From assembly GCA_045593985.1 (NCBI GenBank), contig JAZNXR010000017.1, forward strand, positions 1-28,685: a DNA stretch of 28,685 nucleotides. Reading direction: 5' to 3'. Shown piece after piece: positions 14,928 to 22,586 of this stretch; position 1 is the first letter of the stretch; each line of letters opens with the position of its first letter. Both the position numbers and the translations under genes were made by a program. The notes under the pieces were generated by a model. The model made no database searches, was not told where the DNA came from, and was given only the letters and a program-made list of their open reading frames with translations. The stretch comes from Colimorpha_A sp045593985. Its GTDB lineage: Bacteria; Bacillota; Clostridia; Oscillospirales; CAG-272.

Positions 14928-15587
14928 ATGAAAAAGATCTTCGCTGTTATCCTGACGGCAGTTATGTTCGCAAGCTTGGCGCTTTCCGGATTTGCGGCAT
15001 CCTTTGTATCCAGCCCTTCTACCAACGCTGCACCGACTCTTGACTCCTTTGATTTTGAAGATGACACCTGCGTTGCTGATATCGTAATCACCCCGTATTC
15101 AAAGAGAGATACTCTCAGCGCAGAAGGCAAAGCTGCTCTTGAGGCTGCGTTTAACGAAATCAAGGCGTCGGACAATGTTTCTACCCTTAACGCAGACCTT
15201 GCAGCTCTCGCTCAGACCAAGGGAATAAAGAACGGCAAATATCTCGCAGTAAGCGACCTCTTTGACGTTTCTGCTGTTGGCTGTAACGTTCATAGCGACC
15301 ACGGCAAGGTTACGGTCAAGCTTTCCGCTGAAACCCTTGGAAAGTTCGTAGGACTTCTTCACTATAAGGACGGCGCATGGGAGCTCGTTAGCGGCGCAAC
15401 CGTTTCGGGCAACAGCCTTACCTTTACGGTAGATTCGCTTTCTCCCTTTGCAGTTGTAGTAGACGCAACCCCCGATGTTCCCCCTACGGGCGACAGCGGT
15501 ATTTATGTCCTTATCGCAGTAGCGCTCGCTTCGCTTATAGCGGCAGTGATTTGCTTCAAGAAGGCTAAAGAAAAGGCACAGGCTTAA
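14928..15587 (+). CDS. Secreted surface protein with sortase-like PPTGD sorting signal
   Basis: A 219-residue protein: signal peptide (about 1-24, MKKIFAVILT...GFAAS), an extracellular part, then PPTGD (185-189), a hydrophobic helix (192-210) and a basic tail KKAKEKAQA. This is the layout of a sortase substrate with a non-LPXTG, NPxTG-like signal. Residues about 105-180 resemble the beta-rich unit often seen before such tails (KVTVKLS, HYKDGAWELV, LTFTVDSLSPFAVVVD). I do not recognise the domain at 45-100. It sits 15 nt after the phosphatase gene and 36 nt before the LCP gene, so it is co-expressed with the control genes of the polysaccharide. The function is unknown; a polymer-binding or anchoring role is inference. 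Confidence 0.78.
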   Translation: MKKIFAVILTAVMFASLALSGFAASFVSSPSTNAAPTLDSFDFEDDTCVADIVITPYSKRDTLSAEGKAALEAAFNEIKASDNVSTLNADLAALAQTKGIKNGKYLAVSDLFDVSAVGCNVHSDHGKVTVKLSAETLGKFVGLLHYKDGAWELVSGATVSGNSLTFTVDSLSPFAVVVDATPDVPPTGDSGIYVLIAVALASLIAAVICFKKAKEKAQA

Positions 15588-15623
15588 TATTAGTCAGAAA
15601 AGCTATTCGGAAAGAGGAATGAC

Positions 15624-16622
15624 ATGAGAGCACCAAACGCAGTAAAGGGCAGATATTATCAGTTTGCCGGGATAGTATTGCTTGTTGTGTTTCTCGTGTC
15701 ATTTTATCTCATAGCAATAAATCTCTGGGAAAGAAACAACAAGAAATTCCCGGCGTATCAGCCGGTTGACAAAACAGTCGAGTATAACGGAATTAAGTAT
15801 GATCTTAAGGACGATATCGAAACCTTCGTCGTGATCGGTCTTGATAAGATGAGCGATGGCGAAGAGGAACCGGATGGCTTCCGAAACGATAAGCAGGCAG
15901 ACTTTATAATGGTCTTTGTCCTTGATAACGCCTCGCAAACGATAACGCCGATTCAGATAAACCGTGATACTATGGTTGAAATGAATCTCCTCAGCTTAAA
16001 CGGCAACCCCTATGCAACGGCAACGAAGCAGATCGCTCTTTCCTTCAACGAAGGAAACGGCAAAAAGGTAAGCTGCCGAAATACTCTTGACGCCGTGTCA
16101 ACGCTTCTTCTCGGAATGAAAATGAATCACTATATCGCCGTCACGATGGACGGCGTACCGGTGTATAACGATCTGGTCGGAGGAGTTACCCTTGAGATCC
16201 GGGATGACTTTTCTTCGATCGATCCTTCGCTTGTTAAGGGCGAAACGGTTACTCTTAAGGGACAGCAGTCACTCACCTACGTTCGAACAAGACAGGGCGT
16301 CGGTGACGAAACGAACGTCTCGAGAATGGCTCGCCAGAGACAGTATCTGAACGGGCTTCGTGAGGCAACCGTGGCAAAGCTTGAAGGCGACGATGCGTTT
16401 GCCGCAGAGCTTACAACGAAAATGTCGGACTATATTATTTCCGACCGTTCTGTCACGCGCTTGCAGGTGCTTTTAGAAAAATTCTCGTCATACAGCTTTA
16501 ATGAAACGCTCGAGCTTGAGGGCGAAAATAAGGTCGGGGAAAAGTTCATGGAATTTTATCCCACAGACGACTCAATTCTCAAGACCGTTATAGCTGCATT
16601 CTATCGGGAATCTGACAAATAA
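15624..16622 (+). CDS. LytR-CpsA-Psr (LCP) family polymer ligase
   Basis: A 332-residue membrane-anchored protein with a single N-terminal helix (about 15-34) and an extracellular LCP domain. LCP enzymes transfer undecaprenyl-pyrophosphate-linked polymers to peptidoglycan. Seen motifs: VVIGLDK, QADFIMVFVLDN, PIQINRDTMVEM (Arg-Asp at 114-115), YNDLVGGVTLEI, GQQSLTYVRTRQ and NVSRMARQRQYL. The Arg and Asp residues that bind the pyrophosphate are conserved. The start ATG at 15624 has GAGGAAT before it. It is followed by a terminator-like hairpin and then by the biosynthetic genes. It most likely attaches the polysaccharide made by this locus to the wall. Confidence 0.92.
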   Translation: MRAPNAVKGRYYQFAGIVLLVVFLVSFYLIAINLWERNNKKFPAYQPVDKTVEYNGIKYDLKDDIETFVVIGLDKMSDGEEEPDGFRNDKQADFIMVFVLDNASQTITPIQINRDTMVEMNLLSLNGNPYATATKQIALSFNEGNGKKVSCRNTLDAVSTLLLGMKMNHYIAVTMDGVPVYNDLVGGVTLEIRDDFSSIDPSLVKGETVTLKGQQSLTYVRTRQGVGDETNVSRMARQRQYLNGLREATVAKLEGDDAFAAELTTKMSDYIISDRSVTRLQVLLEKFSSYSFNETLELEGENKVGEKFMEFYPTDDSILKTVIAAFYRESDK

Positions 16623-16628
16623 CAAGAA

Positions 16629-16651
16629 AAACACCCGCTAAAGGGTGTTTT
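16629..16651 (+). terminator. Terminator-like hairpin after the LCP gene, possible attenuator
   Basis: Stem AAACACCC with GGGTGTTT (16629-16636 and 16643-16650), 6-nt loop, but only a short T run (TTTT then GCG). It lies 6 nt after the LCP stop. Since the sugar genes continue on the same strand without a visible new promoter, it may be a partial terminator rather than the end of the operon. Confidence 0.6.
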
Positions 16652-16833
16652 GCGCCGTATAAGGAAAACTTTTTCTTCCGATTTATACGGCAAAGAATTT
16701 CGGTATTTTCTCGGTATAACCGCCGCAAAAAGGCGGTTTCGGCATATTCGGGCAACTCTTGTCCGCAGGAAAGGCGATATCGCCCTTCAAAAGCCCAATT
16801 TATCGGGCAAAATACTATTCGGAGCAGTTTGAG
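16652..16833 (+). ncRNA. Hairpin-rich untranslated leader before the EpsC-like gene
   Basis: About 180 nt without a believable gene, dense in stems: GCCGTATAA/TTATACGGC (16654-16662 with 16683-16691, an inner GGAA/TTCC pairing), AACCGCC/GGCGGTT (16718-16724 with 16732-16738), the palindrome GGCGATATCGCC (16773-16784) and GCCC/GGGC (16793-16796 with 16805-16808). CGGC or CGGGCA strings recur in the loops and joints. In Bacillus subtilis the epsC/EAR RNA, which promotes processive antitermination, occupies the same place between the control genes and epsC. I cannot show homology; a cis-acting RNA is inference from structure density and place. Confidence 0.45.
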
Positions 16834-18777
16834 ATGAAAAATCAGTCAAAAAGCAGATATATAATACTGTATGACATATTGGTTTTCGTTGCGCTTTTCG
16901 TGGCTCTTTACTTTATACACGGAAAGCCGGGACCTTTAGCGGGAGTTGAGCCCGCTCTTGTCTGCGTTCAGGCAGCAATAACCTTTGTCGTCGTGTTTGG
17001 CGCGAGAATTATCGGAAAGGTATATAAGCAAATTCTTCGCTATGGCGGAATCCAGGGATATATACGTCTGCTGCTCGTGGACGGAGTGGCATTTCTTGTA
17101 AACTTTGCTCTTCAGAAGCTTCTTCAAATCAGCGGTGTGTCGGAAATCGGGGACGTGTCGGGCGCTTTCATTCTGATCGTTTCGTCGATGAATCTCCTTT
17201 TTGCCATTGCGATGAGAATGCTCTACCGCTATGCATATAAATGTGCGGACAAAAATAAGGCGAGCGGAAAATTCCTTAATTTTTGCCTTCGTGCCTTTGC
17301 AGGTATGAAGCTTGAGGACGTGAAGCTCGATGCAATGAAGAAAATGAACATCGCAATAATCGGCGCAGGAAGCATCGGAGTTGCTCTCGTTGAGGAGCTT
17401 CGTGCAAATCCGAACAGCCAGTACGAGCCGATCTGCTTTGTTGATATAAATAAAGATAAGGTAAACAGAAGCATCCTTGACATTCCGGTATTGCCGGAGG
17501 ACGAAAGCGTATTCGACAAGCTGAATGAAATGGATGTAAGTGATGTTGTCTTTGCAATAAGTGACTTAAAAGAGGAAAAGGCAAAGTCCCTTCACGAAAG
17601 CTATATTAAGCGAGGCTTCAGAGTCAAGGTCTATGACTACCCGCTTATGCAGAGCGAGAACGGAACCCGACGTGTAAGAGATTTTGACGTCGAGGAGCTG
17701 CTTTTCAGAAAGCCGATAATTATACATAACGAAAAAACCGCACAGTACTATAAGGGCAAGACAATAATGATAACGGGCGGAGGCGGATCGATAGGATCTG
17801 AGCTTTGTCGCCAGCTTGCAAAGCTGTCACCCAAGAGAATAGTAATGGTGGATATATATGAAAACGGCGCATACGACGTACAGCAGGAGCTTCGTATAGC
17901 ATACGGAGATAAGCTTGACGTCGCCATTGAGATCGCATCGGTGTGCAACAGAGCCGCAATGAAGCGGGTTTTTGAGAAGCATAAGGTGCAGATAGTCATA
18001 AATGCGGCGGCGCATAAGCACGTTCCGCTTATGGAGAACAACTGTATCGAGGCGGTCGAAAACAACGTTTTCGGAACGAAAACACTCGTTGAGCTTTGCG
18101 AGGAATACGGAGCTGAAAGCTTCGTTATGGTCTCGACCGATAAGGCGGTAAATCCGACAAACGTAATGGGCGCAACGAAGCGTATGTGCGAAATGATCGT
18201 GCAGAGCGCAAGCACTCACGGTAAGGTAAAATTCAGCGCAACGCGCTTCGGTAACGTGCTTGGCTCGGCAGGCTCGGTAATTCCGCTTTTTAAGCGCCAG
18301 ATAGCAAACGGCGGCCCGATCACGATTACCGATAAGAGAATAATCCGTTACTTTATGACGATTCCCGAGGCAGCACAGCTCGTGCTTGAATCGGGCGCAA
18401 TCGCAAAGAACGGCGAGCTTTTCGTTCTTGATATGGGACAGCCCGTCAAGATATACGACCTCGCTAAAAATATGATACGCCTGACAGGCGCAGGTAATAT
18501 TGAAATAATAGAAACGGGACTTCGTCCCGGTGAGAAGCTTTACGAGGAGCTGCTTGTCAAAACCGAGGAGCTTGACAAAACCGAAAACAGCTTGATCTTC
18601 ATCGAGCGCGATACACCGTGTAGCGCCGCCGAAATTGCGGACAAGCTCGAAATTCTCACAAATGCAATAAAAACAAACAGCGACGATGCGGTAAAGGCTG
18701 CCCTTAAGCAGACCGTTCCGTCGTATAAAACACTCGAAGAAATAAACGCCGAGGCGGGAAAGGTGACAAGCAATTAA
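16834..18777 (+). CDS. Membrane-bound NDP-sugar 4,6-dehydratase (EpsC/CapD/FlaA1-like)
   Basis: A 647-residue protein from the ATG at 16834, chosen over the frame's start at 16759 because GGAG lies 9 nt upstream and the first membrane helix then begins at the right place. Four N-terminal helices lie at about 10-128. A Rossmann-like domain (GAGSIG, 177-182) is followed by the SDR domain: NAD site TGGGGSIG (314-321), AAAHKHVPLME, VSTDKAVNPTNVMGATKR. In place of the usual YxxxK it has Met445-x3-Lys449, the form known from WbpM/PglF-type dehydratases. The expected reaction is UDP-GlcNAc to UDP-4-keto-6-deoxy-sugar, feeding a bacillosamine- or FucNAc-like residue. No aminotransferase or reductase for the next step is in the window. 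Confidence 0.9.
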   Translation: MKNQSKSRYIILYDILVFVALFVALYFIHGKPGPLAGVEPALVCVQAAITFVVVFGARIIGKVYKQILRYGGIQGYIRLLLVDGVAFLVNFALQKLLQISGVSEIGDVSGAFILIVSSMNLLFAIAMRMLYRYAYKCADKNKASGKFLNFCLRAFAGMKLEDVKLDAMKKMNIAIIGAGSIGVALVEELRANPNSQYEPICFVDINKDKVNRSILDIPVLPEDESVFDKLNEMDVSDVVFAISDLKEEKAKSLHESYIKRGFRVKVYDYPLMQSENGTRRVRDFDVEELLFRKPIIIHNEKTAQYYKGKTIMITGGGGSIGSELCRQLAKLSPKRIVMVDIYENGAYDVQQELRIAYGDKLDVAIEIASVCNRAAMKRVFEKHKVQIVINAAAHKHVPLMENNCIEAVENNVFGTKTLVELCEEYGAESFVMVSTDKAVNPTNVMGATKRMCEMIVQSASTHGKVKFSATRFGNVLGSAGSVIPLFKRQIANGGPITITDKRIIRYFMTIPEAAQLVLESGAIAKNGELFVLDMGQPVKIYDLAKNMIRLTGAGNIEIIETGLRPGEKLYEELLVKTEELDKTENSLIFIERDTPCSAAEIADKLEILTNAIKTNSDDAVKAALKQTVPSYKTLEEINAEAGKVTSN

Positions 18778-18781
18778 ACGA

Positions 18782-19414
18782 ATGTATAAGAGATTTTTTA
18801 AACGATTAATTGACCTCTTGCTTTCGACTCTCGCAATTATAGTTCTCGCCATTCCGATGGTGATAATCGCGATAATAATTAAAATTAATGATCCCGGCCC
18901 CGCAATCTTTTCTCAGATGCGGTGCGGAAAAGATCGTAAAAGCTTCAAAATGTATAAGTTCCGAAGCATGAAGGTGAACGCTCCGAGCCACGTGCCGACA
19001 AACGCCTTCGAGGATTCCGATAAATACATAACGAGCGTCGGTAAATTCTTAAGAAAAACCTCGCTCGACGAGCTTCCGCAGATATTCAATATCTGGATGG
19101 GTAAAATGTCGATTATCGGCCCTCGTCCCGTAATTGAGAACGAGACCGACCTTATCGACGAGCGCGATAAATACGGCGCAAACGGCGTGCTTCCGGGACT
19201 GACCGGTTGGGCGCAGATAAACGGCCGTGACGAGCTTGACTTTGAAGCTAAAGCAAAGCTCGATGGCGAGTACGTCGAAAAAATGAGCTTATTCTTCGAT
19301 ATCAAATGCTTCTTCGGCACAATCGTAAGTGTCCTCAAGCACGACGGCGTCGTCGAAGGCGGCGAAGCCAAGAAGGAAGCACAAGAGGAAAAAGAAGAAA
19401 TCGCAACAAAATGA
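18782..19414 (+). CDS. Undecaprenyl-phosphate sugar-1-phosphate transferase (initiating enzyme)
   Basis: A 210-residue bacterial sugar transferase (WcaJ/PglC/EpsL type, PF02397) that moves sugar-1-phosphate from a UDP-sugar to undecaprenyl phosphate and so starts each repeat unit. One N-terminal membrane (re-entrant) helix (10-33) and then all family motifs: NDPGPAIFSQMRCGKD, KMYKFRSM, LRKTSLDELPQ, SIIGPRP and LPGLTGWAQINGRDEL. It is the short, single-domain form. The C-terminus adds a Lys/Glu-rich tail (EAKKEAQEEKEEI). It follows the dehydratase after 4 nt; that enzyme often supplies its substrate. Its own ribosome binding site is distant, so coupling is likely. Confidence 0.92.
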   Translation: MYKRFFKRLIDLLLSTLAIIVLAIPMVIIAIIIKINDPGPAIFSQMRCGKDRKSFKMYKFRSMKVNAPSHVPTNAFEDSDKYITSVGKFLRKTSLDELPQIFNIWMGKMSIIGPRPVIENETDLIDERDKYGANGVLPGLTGWAQINGRDELDFEAKAKLDGEYVEKMSLFFDIKCFFGTIVSVLKHDGVVEGGEAKKEAQEEKEEIATK

Positions 19415-19492
19415 GCTTTTACCGTTATCGCAGTCAATGCATATGACGGTGTGAGCAGTAAAAAAGACATTGTAAATTTAGGAGAGTAGAGA

Positions 19493-20353
19493 ATGATAGA
19501 CGCAACCGCGATCATAATGACTAAAAACGAGGAAAAAAATATCGTTGACTGTCTGAAATCTATGAACGGCTTTGCAAAGCGCTGTGTGGTTATCGACTGT
19601 GGCAGTACGGATAGAACAGTGGAGCTGGCAAAGGAAAACGGCGCGGACGTCTATTTTCATGAGTTTGAATACTACGCAAAGCAGTTCAACTGGGGAATCG
19701 ATAACTGCGATATTGATACGGAATGGATAATTCGTCTTGATGCAGACGAGCGCTTCCCCGACGAGCTGAACGCAGAGATCGAAGCGTTGATCGAGAAAAA
19801 TAAGGATAAGCCGATGAACGGTATTACGACCGAAGCGGACTTCTTCTTTCTTGGCCGTTGCATGAAGCACGGACTTCGCAACAAGCGCAAGATGATGCTC
19901 TTTAAGAGATCGTGCGGACGTATCGAGGACCGCAGAAGAGATGCGCATAGCATTATCTCGGAGGGATATTCGGTAAGTACGAAGCACCGCTTCTTGCACT
20001 ATGACTTCAAGAATCTTGACAATTATATAAGACGCTATAATTGGTACGCTACGCGCGAGATGCAGGATTATATCGATTATACTCACGGCGCATCGGCGGA
20101 GATCAAGGGCGATAAGAAGATCGTAAAGCAGCGCAAGAAAAAGTTCGGATTCTACTATAAAATGCCGAAGTACGTTCGTGCTTGGGCGTGGTTTATCTAC
20201 AATTATATCTTCCGCTTCGGCTTCCTTGACGGCAAGGAAGGACTTGTGTTCTGCTTCCTTGAATGCTATTGGTACCGCCTGCTTGTAGACGCAAAGATCT
20301 TCGAGTACGAAAAAAACGGCGGCGAGTTTGAAAAGCTGAAAGCGATGGATTGA
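19493..20353 (+). CDS. Glycosyltransferase family 2 (WaaE/KdtX-like)
   Basis: A 286-residue inverting GT-A glycosyltransferase. The start IDATAIIMTKNEEKNIVDCL and VIDCGSTDRTVELA form the nucleotide-binding half; the DxD is in IIRLDADERFPDE. The C-terminal half has HYDFKNLDNYIRRYNWYA and basic, aromatic stretches (FGFYYKMPKYVRAWAWFIYNYIFR) that suggest membrane contact, as in WaaE-like enzymes. The ribosome binding site TAGGAGAG precedes the ATG. A 78-nt gap without a terminator separates it from the initiating transferase. It should add a sugar to the lipid-linked repeat; donor and acceptor are unknown. Confidence 0.88.
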   Translation: MIDATAIIMTKNEEKNIVDCLKSMNGFAKRCVVIDCGSTDRTVELAKENGADVYFHEFEYYAKQFNWGIDNCDIDTEWIIRLDADERFPDELNAEIEALIEKNKDKPMNGITTEADFFFLGRCMKHGLRNKRKMMLFKRSCGRIEDRRRDAHSIISEGYSVSTKHRFLHYDFKNLDNYIRRYNWYATREMQDYIDYTHGASAEIKGDKKIVKQRKKKFGFYYKMPKYVRAWAWFIYNYIFRFGFLDGKEGLVFCFLECYWYRLLVDAKIFEYEKNGGEFEKLKAMD

Positions 20354-20360
20354 GAATAGA

Positions 20361-21251
20361 ATGAATATTAAATTAAAAAAGCTAATATTGCTTCCGTTCA
20401 ATATCCTGTATCGCATCAGCCCTAAAGCAGAACTGTCTTTAATGTATAGATTAAAGTGCAAAAGTAAGCTGAATTGGAACGATCCGAAAACGTATCTTGA
20501 AAAGCTAAATTGGATGAAGCTCTATTACCGCGATGAGCTGATGCCGATATGTGCAGATAAATATTTAGCAAGAGAATACATTGAAAAACACGGATACGGG
20601 GCATATCTTCCCAAATTGCTTTGGGTTGGACAGGATCCTGCCGAAATTCCTTTTGATACGCTCCCGACATCTTTTGTGATAAAAAGCACGACCGGATCGG
20701 GAAACAATATCATCTGTAAGGATAAGTCAACCCTGAACCGAAAGAAAACGATAGCGAAGCTGAATAAGTGGTTGAAGGAAAAGTATCTTCCTTGTTATGG
20801 CGAGTGGCATTATGAAAAAATAACGCCGCGAATCATTATTGAAGAGTATTTGTCGGACGGTCAGAATTTTGTGCCGGTAGATTATAAGCTGTTTTGCTTC
20901 AACGGGCTTGATAACGGTGACGTGGGATGCATCGCAGTTGATCTTGGAAGATACGTGGATCATAGACGTAATATTTATGATGCGGAATTCAATTATCTCA
21001 GTCAAGTATCCTTCGATTTTAAACGTGACGAAGACGCCAAGATCGAGAGGCCGAAACTTTACGATGAGATGCGCCGAATAGCACATGACCTCGCAAAGCC
21101 CTTTCCTCATGTGAGAGTTGACTTTTTCGTTATAGGTGATAGATTCTACATTGGAGAATTAACCTTTTTCAATGGTGCGGGATATGATATGATCACACCC
21201 CATGAATACAATGTTCAAATGGGCGACTGGATAGTGTTGCCGAGAGATTGA
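20361..21251 (+). CDS. TupA-like ATP-grasp protein, first copy
   Basis: A 296-residue protein of the TupA-like ATP-grasp group (PF14305 type), named for a Bacillus gene for teichuronopeptide, a wall polymer of glucuronic acid and glutamate. Visible blocks: LNWNDPKTYLEKLNWMKLY, FVIKSTTGSGNNI (nucleotide site), PRIIIEEYLSDG, DYKLFCFNG, HVRVDFFVIGDRFYIGELTF (metal and phosphate ligands) and a final GDWIVLP. ATP-grasp enzymes join a carboxylate to an amine through acyl phosphate. It lies 7 nt after GT2 and is followed by another ATP-grasp gene; a paralogue is at 25976. Amino-acid attachment to the polysaccharide is the likely role, but biochemical proof for the family is thin. The gene is visibly more AT-rich than those before it. 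Confidence 0.85.
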   Translation: MNIKLKKLILLPFNILYRISPKAELSLMYRLKCKSKLNWNDPKTYLEKLNWMKLYYRDELMPICADKYLAREYIEKHGYGAYLPKLLWVGQDPAEIPFDTLPTSFVIKSTTGSGNNIICKDKSTLNRKKTIAKLNKWLKEKYLPCYGEWHYEKITPRIIIEEYLSDGQNFVPVDYKLFCFNGLDNGDVGCIAVDLGRYVDHRRNIYDAEFNYLSQVSFDFKRDEDAKIERPKLYDEMRRIAHDLAKPFPHVRVDFFVIGDRFYIGELTFFNGAGYDMITPHEYNVQMGDWIVLPRD

Positions 21252-21270
21252 AACAAAAATAAGGAAAACT

Positions 21271-22398
21271 ATGAAGATTTATAGATTGCTAGAAAAATTT
21301 ATACTGAGATTTGTAAGTTTTCTGTGGAGCTGCTTCATAAAAATCCATGAGAAAAAGAATATAAAAATCAAGAAGCATCTATACAAAAACGTGACGTTGA
21401 CAGACGAGCAGAAAAAACAAATAGACGACTTCTATTTGGAAAATTACGGGAAGAAAATTTCTCACAAGTGGCATCGCTTGTATCAAAGCTATACAGGGAA
21501 TTTTGATTATAGATATTTTCCTGAACCCCTGTTTACAACAAAGATGGAACTACTGGGGAATAAACGTATTCAAGTCCTTCCGCTCGAGAACAAGGCCCTC
21601 CTTGTCAATTTTGTGAAGGGTATGGAGGATGCGGTAAGAATTCCCAAGACTTATATTATGTGCGTTCAGGGCCGGTATTACGACGCTGACGGCAATATCA
21701 TTGATAAAGAAGCCGCGATTGAAGTATTAAAAAATTTAAATGGCGGCGAGTATAGTGCAATATGTAAAAGAACCGTTGATACCAATAGCGGAAGAGACGT
21801 TCGGCTTATTGATATTAAGCACGGAGTTGATGCTTTAAGCAACGAGGAGATACATGACGTTCTTTCCTCTATGGGATCGGACTTTGTCGTTCAAGAAAGA
21901 ATTAAGCCTCATCCGGCGTTTGAAAAGTTATATCCGGGATCGATCAACACCTTAAGAGTTATCTCGTATCAAGCCTCAAGTCATTTTAATGTCGCTCCGA
22001 TTGTTATGCGAATCGGAAGAAGCGGATATGTAGATAATGCGCACGCAGGCGGAGTGTTTATCGGCGTGACAAATGAGGGCCGACTTCTAAGTGAGGCATT
22101 CACCGAAGATCAAGAGCGTTATTCAATACACCCTACTACGGGTGTTGCATTCGAGGGTTACCTTCTGCCGCGCATTCCGGACATAATACAGTGTGCAGTT
22201 AAGATGCATAAGAATTATCCCTCGATGCGGTTTGTCAGTTGGGACTTCACGGTAGATAAAGACGAGAACATCGTTTTGATTGAGGCGAATCTGCACTCGC
22301 AAGCCGTTTGGATAAGTCAAATGGCTCACGGGAAGGGATTTTTCGGAGAAGACACGGCAGAAATGCTAAGACTGATATCCTCAAAAAAGAACAGCTGA
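21271..22398 (+). CDS. Sugar-transfer associated ATP-grasp protein
   Basis: A 375-residue protein that fits the 'sugar-transfer associated ATP-grasp' family (PF14397 type). Seen blocks: QVLPLENKALLVNFVKGM, PKTYIMCVQGRYYD, DTNSGRDVRLIDI (nucleotide and phosphate contacts), FVVQERIKPHPAF, PGSINTLRVISY, AHAGGVFIGV and FVSWDFTVDKDENIVLIEAN (metal ligands). It differs from the TupA-like proteins on both sides and is a separate family. The N-terminal ~35 residues are hydrophobic and basic, maybe membrane-bound. It is 19 nt after the first TupA-like gene. Such genes occur in capsule loci, but the reaction is not established; a carboxylate-amine ligase working on a sugar or polymer is the best guess. 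Confidence 0.82.
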   Translation: MKIYRLLEKFILRFVSFLWSCFIKIHEKKNIKIKKHLYKNVTLTDEQKKQIDDFYLENYGKKISHKWHRLYQSYTGNFDYRYFPEPLFTTKMELLGNKRIQVLPLENKALLVNFVKGMEDAVRIPKTYIMCVQGRYYDADGNIIDKEAAIEVLKNLNGGEYSAICKRTVDTNSGRDVRLIDIKHGVDALSNEEIHDVLSSMGSDFVVQERIKPHPAFEKLYPGSINTLRVISYQASSHFNVAPIVMRIGRSGYVDNAHAGGVFIGVTNEGRLLSEAFTEDQERYSIHPTTGVAFEGYLLPRIPDIIQCAVKMHKNYPSMRFVSWDFTVDKDENIVLIEANLHSQAVWISQMAHGKGFFGEDTAEMLRLISSKKNS

Positions 22399-22586
22399 AA
22401 GATGCATTATCGCACGAATGTGGGTTCTGTTGCGAATAATGAAAGCATTGACCGGAGACTGAGGATGTGAATGCGGAGGTTCAGTTAACCGCATTCCCGT
22501 TCCGACAGTGAAGCATTGCAGTAAAGAATCCCCCGCTTGGGGACGTTACAAGGATTGATGCCGCTGTGAGCAAAGGAGATGAATGA
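22399..22586 (+). other. 188-nt intergenic stretch with two hairpins
   Basis: No gene seen. It holds an 8-bp stem GAATGCGG/CCGCATTC (22469-22476 with 22489-22496, 12-nt loop) and TCCCC/GGGGA (22529-22533 with 22539-22543, loop CGCTT). The string AAGCATTG occurs twice (22444 and 22511). Neither stem has a T run, so they are not standard terminators, and no promoter is obvious. It is the longest non-coding gap in the second half of the locus. Confidence 0.45.

Noticed and set aside
16650..16832. 60-codon open frame and an N-terminal extension (16759) in the hairpin-rich leader
   Set aside because: No ribosome binding site, basic low-information protein, and the region is explained better as a structured leader; the dehydratase starts at 16834.
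17827..18852. Long antisense frame (341 codons) opposite the dehydratase gene
   Set aside because: It is a shadow of the codon pattern of the real gene, which carries all SDR motifs; no promoter or ribosome binding site was seen for it.
19478..20461. Long antisense frame (327 codons) opposite the GT2 gene
   Set aside because: The plus-strand frame has clear GT2 motifs and a good ribosome binding site; the antisense product has no recognisable domain.
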